Position numbers and translations under genes: made by a program. From positions 1 to 41,647 of the forward strand of contig JABWCP010000028.1 of NCBI GenBank assembly GCA_013360215.1: a DNA stretch of 41,647 bases, given 5' to 3'. The DNA comes from a bacterium. Lineage in GTDB: Bacteria; CLD3; SB21. The notes below the pieces were generated by a model. That model was not told the origin of the DNA and did not search any database. It was given only the letters and a program-made list of their open reading frames with translations. Positions 35,529 through 41,647 of this stretch are shown here, one piece after another (the stretch's first letter is position 1; each line of letters opens with the position of its first letter).

Positions 35529-36511
35529 GGCAGACTAAAGAAAACCGTACGTGACAGCACGACTACTGTTAACATGCATACGAGCGCAGGTATCAGGAAC
35601 CAAAGGTAGAGCTCACGGTAACGCTGGTACGTTTTGACATCCACTTTGGTTTTTTCTAATTGGCCGATCTGATCGTAAATCTCCTCAAGCGCTTTTTGAT
35701 TGGTAGCACGAAAAAATTTTCCTCCGGTCATATCGGCGATTTCGCGCAGCGGGGTTTCATTGATTTTGACTTCGGCGGTCAGGTATTGGCGACCAAAAAA
35801 AGGATCGTCCACAGGGATGCGGGCAATGCCGTCTTTTCCGGCGCCGATCGTATAGACGCGAATATTCATGGCTTGGGCGATTTGTGCGGCGGTCAAAGGA
35901 TCAATTTCACCGCGGTTATTATCGCCGTCCGTCAGCAATATGATCACTTTACTTTTGGCTTTACTTTCTCTTAATCGGTTAATGGAATTAACCAGCCCCA
36001 TGCCGATGGCCGTGCCGTCTTCGACCACGCCGATCTGAACTTGTTTGATAAGCTGGGTGAGCATGGTATAGTCTACCGTCAGAGGGCATTGGGTAAAACT
36101 CTTTCCCGCAAAAAGTACCAGTCCGATGCGATCGGATTGACGTCCGGAGACAAATTTTTCCGCTACCGATTTGGCCGCTTCCAAACGGTTCACCTTGCCC
36201 AAATCTTCGATCAGCATGCTGCGAGAGATGTCCATGGCCATCATGATGTCAATGCCTTCCGCCGTGATGACCGATTGCGTATCCTGCAAACGTGGTCGCG
36301 CCAAAGTGATAATCAGTAAACCTAGCGCCGTATATTGGAGAATGTAGTGCAGCGGCTTGATGCGCAGCCGCCAGGAGCGGGGGACGTCACGGATAAGCGC
36401 GACCGTCGCATAACGTAGCGCCGAACGGCGACGTCGTTTCCAGTTCCAAAAAATCAGAATCGGAATCAAAAGCAACAGCAGTAAAAAATAGGGGTCGCGA
36501 AATTCGATCAT
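35525..36511 (-). CDS. batA: BatA-like von Willebrand factor A membrane protein
   Basis: 328 residues. Hydrophobic helices at about 8-24 and 56-74, then an extracytoplasmic or peripheral VWA domain with an intact MIDAS start DISRS (Asp94, Ser96, Ser98), the conserved LVLFAGKSFTQCPLT..Y block and TDGDNNRGE, then a C-terminal membrane helix. Bat (Bacteroides aerotolerance) proteins form a complex with MoxR AAA+ ATPases and affect envelope and oxidative stress tolerance; the mechanism is unclear. The wording of its motifs is closer to BatA than to BatB. It overlaps both the upstream Bat gene and tilS by ATGA junctions. Confidence 0.88.
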   Translation of the reverse strand: MIEFRDPYFLLLLLLIPILIFWNWKRRRRSALRYATVALIRDVPRSWRLRIKPLHYILQYTALGLLIITLARPRLQDTQSVITAEGIDIMMAMDISRSMLIEDLGKVNRLEAAKSVAEKFVSGRQSDRIGLVLFAGKSFTQCPLTVDYTMLTQLIKQVQIGVVEDGTAIGMGLVNSINRLRESKAKSKVIILLTDGDNNRGEIDPLTAAQIAQAMNIRVYTIGAGKDGIARIPVDDPFFGRQYLTAEVKINETPLREIADMTGGKFFRATNQKALEEIYDQIGQLEKTKVDVKTYQRYRELYLWFLIPALVCMLTVVVLSRTVFFSLP

Positions 36512-37533
36512 GCGCGGCTTTCTGTTTTGCGATTACCGATGCCGATATAAAATACAACGGCGATCAGACTCAAACCGACAAACCACTGAAATTGGTTCTC
36601 ATACTCTGTGAATTGATATTCGGCACTTTCGCCTTTTTGAAGCTGGGAGATGGCGTCGTATATTTTCTGGATTTCTGTTTCGTTGATAGTGGCTTGATAA
36701 TACGCGCCGCCGCTCATATCTGTGATAGCCGTGAGCATCGCATCTTCACGTTTGGTCGTAACGACGGATCCGTTGAATTTTTTAAAATCCGTTTGGCCGG
36801 TGCGATCATCGTACACAGGGATGGGAACTGCATTTTCCGTGGCTACACCGACGGCAAATATGCGAATGTTTTCGCCGAGCAGGGCTTTGGCTTTTTCAGT
36901 GGCCTCGTCGCTGTGATCTTCACCGTCTGAAAAAATAACGATGGCTTTTCCCGTAGCCGGTCCTTGCACGTCCTGCGGTTTCGGAAAAGCGGATCGCGCA
37001 ACGTCGAGCATTTCGGCAAAATTTGTACCGCCGGCTGTCGTGGATTGCACGTCAATTGCGTCCAGAAACATGCGCACCGCGCTGTAGTCGCTGGTCATCG
37101 GGCACTGAATAAAAGCCTGTCCTGCAAATATCACTAAAGCTACACGATCTCCGCCGAGCCGCGAGAGCAGGGTGCCGATTTCATGCTTGGCTTTTTCCAA
37201 ACGATTGGGTTTGATGTCTTCAGCTCCCATGGACGCGGAGATATCCAGTGCGATAACCATATCCACACCGGTTATTTTAACTTTCTCATAGCGACTGCCA
37301 ACCGATAAACCGGCCATAGCGAAAATTCCGAAAATCATTCCCGCCGTCCACATCGTCCATCGCGCTAAACGTCGTTTTGGATCAATTCGCTGAGACAAGT
37401 GATCTACCAAGCGGGTATCGCCGACACGCTGCATGCGGAGGCGCTGTGTGCGAAACCAATCCCAAAGCAGCAAGGCTAGGAGCGGTATGATCGCAAATGC
37501 ATAAAGATATTCCGGATTGGCAAATTTGATCAC
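36508..37533 (-). CDS. batB: BatB-like von Willebrand factor A membrane protein
   Basis: 341 residues, GTG start. It has the same plan as its neighbour: membrane helices at about 10-24 and 60-78, a VWA domain with MIDAS DISAS (Asp97, Ser99, Ser101), VALVIFAGQAFIQCPMTSDYSA and FSDGEDHSDEA, and a C-terminal helix. The EDIKPNRLEKAKHEI and MFLDAID wording fits BatB. It is the first gene of the leftward block, with a credible promoter about 45-70 bp upstream. In Bacteroides-type loci batA comes before batB and both follow moxR and a DUF58 gene; here the order appears reversed and those partners are absent from the window. Confidence 0.85.
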   Translation of the reverse strand: MIKFANPEYLYAFAIIPLLALLLWDWFRTQRLRMQRVGDTRLVDHLSQRIDPKRRLARWTMWTAGMIFGIFAMAGLSVGSRYEKVKITGVDMVIALDISASMGAEDIKPNRLEKAKHEIGTLLSRLGGDRVALVIFAGQAFIQCPMTSDYSAVRMFLDAIDVQSTTAGGTNFAEMLDVARSAFPKPQDVQGPATGKAIVIFSDGEDHSDEATEKAKALLGENIRIFAVGVATENAVPIPVYDDRTGQTDFKKFNGSVVTTKREDAMLTAITDMSGGAYYQATINETEIQKIYDAISQLQKGESAEYQFTEYENQFQWFVGLSLIAVVFYIGIGNRKTESRA

Positions 37534-37576
37534 AGGGTCCGTCGGATAAAATTAAACTAAAAATTAAAACGGTCTC

Positions 37577-37605
37577 AATATATACGGATGAAGTCAATTT
37601 TGCAA
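37577..37605 (-). promoter_or_regulatory. candidate sigma70-type promoter for the bat-tilS-hpt-ftsH block
   Basis: Reading leftward: -35 TTGCAA (37600-37605), 17-nt spacer, -10 TATATT (37577-37582, five of six consensus). It would start transcription about 35-40 nt before the batB GTG. The dyad at 37615-37649 lies 10 bp upstream of this -35. Confidence 0.5.
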
Positions 37606-37614
37606 AATCAAAGC

Positions 37615-37649
37615 GTGTTTAATTTTTTGTTTGAAATTATAAACACAAT
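37615..37649. promoter_or_regulatory. dyad operator candidate, copy 1 (batB / xth-carH divergent region)
   Basis: Inverted repeat GTGTTTA (37615-37621) and TAAACAC (37640-37646). In the form TGTTTAAT-N16-TAAACACAAT (37616-37649) it aligns without gaps to the sequence directly upstream of the folE promoter, including the same centre of symmetry. AT-richness means chance must be considered. Confidence 0.5.
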
Positions 37650-37804
37650 TTTTATCTTCTTCGCATCGCAGCAATGCGTTTTATGTACCCATCCCATGTG
37701 TGGAGCGATGCCGCAAGAGATGCTAGAATCGGTCGCTTAGCATGTTGACAAAAATCTATAAATAAAAAGCACAGAAATACAATTTTAATAAATAGAGGAA
37801 TCGT

Positions 37805-38569
37805 ATGCGCCTTATCAGTTGGAATGTCAATGGCATTCGTGCCGTATCTAAAAAAGGTTTTCTTGAGTGGCTGGATAAAGAAAGCCCGGATGTGATGTGT
37901 TTGCAGGAAACCAAAGCAATGCCGGAGCAACTGGATGCGTCTCTACTTAATCCGATGGGATACACCGGGTATTTTAATTCCGCACAACGCAAAGGGTATA
38001 GCGGGGTGGCTACATTTTGTTTAAAAAAACCGACGTCTGTTCAAAATGGTATCGGCGTAGAACGATTTGATGCCGAAGGTCGGGTACTAATGACGGATCA
38101 CGGCGATTTTATTTTGTTTAACATTTATTTCCCCAACGGGAAAATGAATGCGGAGCGTTTGCAATACAAAATGGATTTTTATGACACCGTGTTAAAGTAT
38201 TTTGATGCGTTGAAAGATCAGGGAAAAAAATTAGTCATTTGCGGGGATTATAATACGGCCCATAAACCGATTGATCTGGCCCGCCCGCGTGAGAATGAAA
38301 AAATTTCCGGTTTTTTACCGTCTGAACGAGCCTGGATGGATGAATTGGTTAGTCACGGTTATGTAGATACCTTGCGTGTTTTCAATCAAGAGCCCGGTCA
38401 ATATTCGTGGTGGGATCAGCAGAGTCGGGCACGCGAGCGAAACGTGGGGTGGCGTATTGATTATTTTTTTGTCAGTGATAATCTGCTTCCCGCACTGAAA
38501 AACGCATGGATCATGCCCGATGTGATGGGTTCGGATCATTGTCCTGTAGGCATTGAGTTAAAGTTTTAA
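37805..38569 (+). CDS. xth: exodeoxyribonuclease III (AP endonuclease)
   Basis: 254 residues, full-length Mg-dependent exonuclease III. Cleaves DNA at abasic sites and trims damaged 3' ends in base excision repair. Motifs in order: [16 protein letters not shown] (Glu35), the GDYNTAH catalytic Asp/Asn, GWRIDYFF and the terminal GSDHCPV with the catalytic His. AGAGGAA precedes the ATG. It is followed after 15 bp by the CarH-like regulator, so repair enzyme and regulator share a transcript. The 271-bp upstream region, shared with batB, contains the dyad. It also has a TTGACA at 37745-37750 that lacks a well-spaced -10. Confidence 0.95.
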   Translation: MRLISWNVNGIRAVSKKGFLEWLDKESPDVMCLQETKAMPEQLDASLLNPMGYTGYFNSAQRKGYSGVATFCLKKPTSVQNGIGVERFDAEGRVLMTDHGDFILFNIYFPNGKMNAERLQYKMDFYDTVLKYFDALKDQGKKLVICGDYNTAHKPIDLARPRENEKISGFLPSERAWMDELVSHGYVDTLRVFNQEPGQYSWWDQQSRARERNVGWRIDYFFVSDNLLPALKNAWIMPDVMGSDHCPVGIELKF

Positions 38570-38584
38570 TTTGATCGGGCACGT

Positions 38585-39457
38585 ATGAAAAATCGCTTTT
38601 CAATCAAAGATCTTGAGCAGTTCAGCGGAATCAAAGCACACACTTTGCGCATTTGGGAAAAACGCTACGATATGCTTAATCCCAACCGCACAAAAACTAA
38701 CATTCGGTGGTACTCTTCGGACGATCTCAAACGACTGCTAAATATCGCTCTGTTGTATCACCATGATCATAAGATTTCCAAAATCGCTGCGCTGACCGAT
38801 AAGGAGTTATCGGATAAAGTCGCAGAAATAGCGCAAAACTCATCGGATTATTCGGTTTTTGTGGATGGCCTTGTGATGGCTATGATCGAAATGGATGAAC
38901 AGCGTTTTGAGAAAATTTTTTCAAGCGGACTGATCAAGCTTGGTTTTGAGGATACCATCGCTAAAGTTGTTTATCCATTCCTCATCAAGATCGGCTTCAT
39001 GTGGCAAATGGGTTCGTCCAATCCCGCACAGGAACACTTCGTGTCCAATTTGATTCGTCAAAAAATTATCGCCGCGATTGACGGGCAAGTCGTCCCGATG
39101 GACCGATCTCCCAAAAAAGCGATTCTTTTTTTGCCGGATGGCGAAATGCATGAATTGGGTCTTTTGGTGCTCAATTATATGATGCGTGCTCGAGGTTTAA
39201 ATACGTATTACCTTGGCCAATCGGTACCCATGGAAGATTTACGACGAGCTTGCGAAATAAAGAAACCGGACTACCTGGTATCGGTTTTCACCAGTCCTAT
39301 GCCTAAGCTTAAAGAGTTTGTTCGCCTATTATCACAACACTTTCCTCATACCAAAATCATACTGAGCGGTAAACAAATATTATCCGCCAATCTAAAATTA
39401 CCGTCTCAATTTTATCTGCTGCCTTCGTTTGATCAATTAAACAAACATCTGTCATAG
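38585..39457 (+). CDS. carH: CarH-like MerR regulator with cobalamin (photoreceptor) domains
   Basis: 290 residues. Residues 1-75 are a MerR winged helix (FSIKDLEQFSGIKAHTLRIWEKRY). Residues about 85-165 are the helical B12-capping bundle with W140-x9-E150-H151, the Wx9EH signature of CarH/LitR photoreceptors. Residues about 175-290 are a Rossmann-like B12 domain with ExHxxG (Glu187, His189, Gly192); His189 is the expected lower cobalt ligand. CarH tetramers with adenosylcobalamin repress in the dark and fall apart when light breaks the Co-C bond. Thermus CarH has His132 right after the Trp, which ligates cobalt after illumination; here that position is Gln141. Cotranscribed with xth; folE lies 150 bp downstream. 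Confidence 0.9.
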   Translation: MKNRFSIKDLEQFSGIKAHTLRIWEKRYDMLNPNRTKTNIRWYSSDDLKRLLNIALLYHHDHKISKIAALTDKELSDKVAEIAQNSSDYSVFVDGLVMAMIEMDEQRFEKIFSSGLIKLGFEDTIAKVVYPFLIKIGFMWQMGSSNPAQEHFVSNLIRQKIIAAIDGQVVPMDRSPKKAILFLPDGEMHELGLLVLNYMMRARGLNTYYLGQSVPMEDLRRACEIKKPDYLVSVFTSPMPKLKEFVRLLSQHFPHTKIILSGKQILSANLKLPSQFYLLPSFDQLNKHLS

Positions 39458-39493
39458 GTATTCTTTTTAATGGGGCTTGTTTATATGTTGAAT

Positions 39494-39530
39494 TTTTGTT
39501 TAATGTTTAATGATAAATTTTAAACAAAAT
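39494..39530. promoter_or_regulatory. dyad operator candidate, copy 2 (upstream of folE)
   Basis: Perfect 10-bp inverted repeat TTTTGTTTAA (39494-39503) and TTAAACAAAA (39520-39529), 16-bp spacer, ending two bases before the folE -35. In the TGTTTAAT-N16-TAAACAAAAT frame (39497-39530) it matches copy 1 in 17 of 18 arm positions. No T-run follows the right arm, so it is not an intrinsic terminator of carH. Confidence 0.55.
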
Positions 39531-39532
39531 TA

Positions 39533-39561
39533 TTGACATTATCCCAACCATATGGTATTTT
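39533..39561 (+). promoter_or_regulatory. sigma70-type promoter for folE
   Basis: Perfect -35 TTGACA (39533-39538), exact 17-nt spacer, -10 TATTTT (39556-39561), about 40 bp upstream of the AAGGA ribosome binding site and ATG of folE. Best promoter match in the window. Confidence 0.65.
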
Positions 39562-39607
39562 GGTTTAGTGTTTTTTAAAGCTAAACATCGAATATCAAGG
39601 AATTAAT

Positions 39608-40342
39608 ATGCGAACACAACCCGATTTCCGGATTCCTTTACAGGCTTTAAACAATACGACGGCTGGGGCACGGGAAGAAAATGGTCATATAGACCTTATC
39701 GAAGATGATTTCGGTGACGATCACATCAGTTCGGCCGTTGAAACACCGATGCGTGATGATGCCTTTGCGTTGAATGATGAGGCCAAAATAGAATTGATCG
39801 AATACCATTTCAAAAAAATCATGCATGTTTTAGGACTTGATCTTACGGATGATAGTTTAAAGGGGACACCGCGTCGGGTTGCCAAAATGTACGTGCAGGA
39901 GGTTTTTCAGGGTCTCAACCCCAAGAACAAACCGTCGGTAACGCTCTTTGAAAACCGGTATCACTATAATCGCATGCTGGTTGAAAAAAATATAACATTA
40001 TATACGTACTGCGAACATCATTTTGTTCCGATTTTCGGAAAGGTCCATGTGGGTTATATTCCAGCGGGCCAAGTGATCGGTTTATCCAAAATAAATCGTA
40101 TTGTGCAATACTTTGCCAAGCGACCTCAGGTGCAAGAACGTTTGACCGTACAGATTGCTGACGAGTTGCGGCGCATTCTAAATACGGAAGACGTGGCCGT
40201 AGTTATAGACGCGGCGCATTTATGTGTGTCATCGCGGGGTGTACAAGATACCGGCAGTACGACAACTACATCCAGTTTTTTAGGTCGTTTCCATGATGAA
40301 GGCGTACGGAATGAATTTTTACGTTATATTGAAATTAAATAA
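39608..40342 (+). CDS. folE: GTP cyclohydrolase I
   Basis: 244 residues, AAGGA before the ATG. Converts GTP to dihydroneopterin triphosphate, the first step to tetrahydrofolate and other pterins. Zinc ligands Cys135 and His138 (CEHH) and Cys206 (HLCVSSRG), plus the VIGLSKINRIVQYFAKRPQVQERLT and DTGSTTTTSSFLG blocks, match the E. coli type. An acidic 55-residue N-terminal extension (many Asp/Glu, low complexity) precedes the core. Pterin supply is a recurrent target of CarH/LitR-type light regulation because photolyases and cryptochromes use folate antennas; the dyad upstream fits that idea. Confidence 0.97.
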   Translation: MRTQPDFRIPLQALNNTTAGAREENGHIDLIEDDFGDDHISSAVETPMRDDAFALNDEAKIELIEYHFKKIMHVLGLDLTDDSLKGTPRRVAKMYVQEVFQGLNPKNKPSVTLFENRYHYNRMLVEKNITLYTYCEHHFVPIFGKVHVGYIPAGQVIGLSKINRIVQYFAKRPQVQERLTVQIADELRRILNTEDVAVVIDAAHLCVSSRGVQDTGSTTTTSSFLGRFHDEGVRNEFLRYIEIK

Positions 40343-40368
40343 AGAACGTTTAACACATCTAGGCAAAT

Positions 40369-40941
40369 ATGAAACAAATAATTTTTTTAAGTGTATCAAT
40401 TAATATGTTGCTGTTTGGCATAGCATGCCGCGATGTACGCATAAAACCGGAGCAATCAAATATGAAATCTACGCAACCCGTGTACAACATTGCTGTCAAA
40501 ACAATTGACGGCGCCGAAACAAATTTGGCTACGTATCGCGGAAAAAAAATACTCCTCGTTAACGTGGCTTCCGAGTGCGGTTATACGCCGCAATACAAAG
40601 ATTTACAAAAATTGCAAGAACAGTTTGGCTCTAAAGTCGTCGTTCTTGGTTTTCCGTCGAACGATTTTGGCGGACAGGAACCGGGCTCCAATGCTGAAAT
40701 AAAGAATTTTTGTGAGCGCAATTATAAAATAACATTTCCTATGTTTGATAAAATAACCGTGGTCGGCGAAGGACAACATCCGCTCTACCAATGGCTCAGT
40801 CAAAAAAACCTCAATGGATGGAATGAAAAGGCGCCGAGCTGGAATTTTTGTAAATATTTAATCGACGAAAACGGGGAATTGATCGGATATTATAATTCCT
40901 CCGTTAATCCGCTGAGCGATGAAATCATTAACAAATTATAA
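40369..40941 (+). CDS. glutathione peroxidase-like thiol peroxidase, probable lipoprotein
   Basis: 190 residues. A signal-like N-terminus ends in GIAC (Cys20), a possible lipobox, so the enzyme probably sits in the envelope. The GPx fold shows NVASECGYTPQY with peroxidatic Cys70 (not selenocysteine), GGQEPG with catalytic Gln103 and WNFCKYLI with Trp158-Asn159. The usual FPCNQF block reads FPSNDF, so the Cys there is Ser; a resolving thiol could instead be Cys115 or Cys161. Reduces hydrogen or lipid peroxides, in most bacteria with thioredoxin as donor. Starts 26 bp after folE, so likely in the same transcript. Confidence 0.9.
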   Translation: MKQIIFLSVSINMLLFGIACRDVRIKPEQSNMKSTQPVYNIAVKTIDGAETNLATYRGKKILLVNVASECGYTPQYKDLQKLQEQFGSKVVVLGFPSNDFGGQEPGSNAEIKNFCERNYKITFPMFDKITVVGEGQHPLYQWLSQKNLNGWNEKAPSWNFCKYLIDENGELIGYYNSSVNPLSDEIINKL

Positions 40942-40953
40942 CAAAATCGCGCA

Positions 40954-41415
40954 ATGCACGTTTTAGAGCGCGAACAAATTTTGTCCTGCACGTTGTTGGA
41001 TGCATGGCAATTTTTGTCTTCACCACAGAATCTCAAATTGATCACGCCGCCGTATATGGGATTTGACATCCGTTCGGGTCAAAACGGCGAATCCATGCAC
41101 GCCGGGATGATTATTACCTATCGGGTAAGCCCTTTATTTAACATACCCATGACGTGGGTAACTGAAATAACCCATGTGCGGGAGCCTTATTATTTTGTGG
41201 ACGAACAGCGCATAGGACCTTATACGTTCTGGCATCATCAGCATTTTCTTGAAGTGGTGGAGGGCGGAGTTCGTATGCGAGATTGCGTACATTACAAGTT
41301 GCCGATGGGAATTATAGGGAATCAGTTAGAAAAATGGGTTGTACGCCGTCGCCTTGAATCCATATTTGATTTTCGGTGGCATAAATTAAATGAAATTTTC
41401 AATGCTTCATCGTAA
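40954..41415 (+). CDS. SRPBCC (START/Bet v1-like) ligand-binding protein
   Basis: 153 residues of the SRPBCC helix-grip fold: an opening strand LEREQILSCTLLDAWQFLSSPQNLKLITPP, then ITYRVSPLFNIPMTWVTEIT, the FVDEQRIGPYTFWHHQHFLEVVEGGVRMRDCVHYKLP strand set and a long C-terminal helix (VVRRRLESIFDFRWHKLNEIF). Such proteins bind hydrophobic ligands in a central cavity; the ligand is unknown. Members of this subgroup often lie beside photolyase or cryptochrome genes, which suits the CarH neighbourhood. 12 bp after the GPx gene, same operon by spacing. No terminator is visible in the 120 bp that follow. Confidence 0.8.
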   Translation: MHVLEREQILSCTLLDAWQFLSSPQNLKLITPPYMGFDIRSGQNGESMHAGMIITYRVSPLFNIPMTWVTEITHVREPYYFVDEQRIGPYTFWHHQHFLEVVEGGVRMRDCVHYKLPMGIIGNQLEKWVVRRRLESIFDFRWHKLNEIFNASS

Positions 41416-41537
41416 GCCGTATCACTAATTTTATCGCGCTCATACTTACGCTTATACTCGCCTCATATTTTCATCAGCCCATTATTTGAATTCAGATCGT
41501 GTAGCTCGTTAAACGAGCCTGATGTCACAACGTCCAA

Positions 41538-41647
41538 TCAATGAAAAGAGGGATACTGAATAAGATCATACCCCCTTTGGCTGTTGTTTTCAAGTTTGAA
41601 TTTCCAGAGCAGGTCGAGATTGAATGTAGGAAGCGTAGCAATTTTCG
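41538..41647 (-). CDS. possible C-terminal end of a gene running off the right edge
   Basis: On the minus strand a frame open from the window edge reads about 35 codons (IATLPTFNLDLLWKFKLENN...) to a TGA at 41538-41540. The residue composition looks protein-like but is too short to identify, and another frame is also open here. Between it and the SRPBCC gene there is only a small dyad, GCTCG-N5-CGAGC (41504-41518). Confidence 0.25.
   Translation of the reverse strand, partial: KIATLPTFNLDLLWKFKLENNSQRGYDLIQYPSFH

Noticed and set aside
37662-37684. CGCAT/ATGCG hairpin followed by T4 as a terminator
   Set aside because: The stem is only five pairs and no plus-strand gene lies upstream for it to terminate; probably chance.
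37745-37783. TTGACA as a -35 for xth
   Set aside because: At 17-nt spacing the -10 would be AGCACA. The nearest good -10 (TACAAT, 37778-37783) is 27 nt away, so I do not annotate a promoter although one must exist nearby.

Overview
The window looks like chromosome from a diderm bacterium of the Fibrobacteres-Chlorobi-Bacteroidetes (FCB) superphylum. The main reasons are an adjacent PorU/PorV pair of the type IX secretion system with a C-terminal sorting-type domain, many lipoprotein signal peptides, paired BatA/BatB-type proteins, a YfhO-type membrane protein and the MEP isoprenoid pathway. I cannot place it to genus. An uncultured FCB lineage (Ignavibacteria/Kapabacteria/KSB1-like) is a guess. 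I see no insertion sequence, prophage, CRISPR array or rRNA. This is mostly dense housekeeping sequence, with two or three unusual regulatory or domain-architecture features.

Layout. 1-250: a tRNA-Gly(CCC) gene preceded by a truncated, rearranged copy of itself and followed by a terminator. 268-7389 (+): a TPR lipoprotein; a C-terminal half of cobalamin-dependent methionine synthase with a DinB/ClbS-like domain inserted between its B12 and reactivation modules; a DUF885-type metallopeptidase lipoprotein; an alkyltransferase-like DNA repair protein; and two tandem family 2 glycosyltransferases. 7537-9521 (-): a lipoprotein and ygfZ. 9676-16309 (+): a YfhO-like membrane protein, a DUF4349-like envelope protein, a penicillin-acylase-family hydrolase and ispF. 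glgC (-) converges on ispF with no spacer. dxs (+) and pta (-) converge on a bidirectional terminator.

19924-37533 is an almost unbroken leftward block. In transcription order it reads batB, batA, tilS, hpt, ftsH, a TPR membrane protein, folP, cdaA (c-di-AMP synthase), a very large porU, porV, a fibronectin-like lipoprotein and pta. Neighbours overlap or lie within about 90 bp. A hairpin with a U-tract sits directly over the pta ribosome binding site.

37534-41415 (+) is the most interesting part. It holds xth (exonuclease III) with a MerR-B12 regulator carrying the CarH photoreceptor signature (W-x9-EH plus ExHxxG), then folE, a lipid-anchored glutathione peroxidase and an SRPBCC protein. 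The DNA upstream of the xth-carH unit (shared with the divergent bat operon) and the DNA directly upstream of the folE promoter carry the same dyad, TGTTTAAT-N16-TAAACA[C/A]AAT. I infer a candidate cobalamin-dependent, light-responsive DNA-repair/oxidative-stress/pterin regulon with a visible candidate operator. The photolyase or cryptochrome often found in such regulons is not inside the window.
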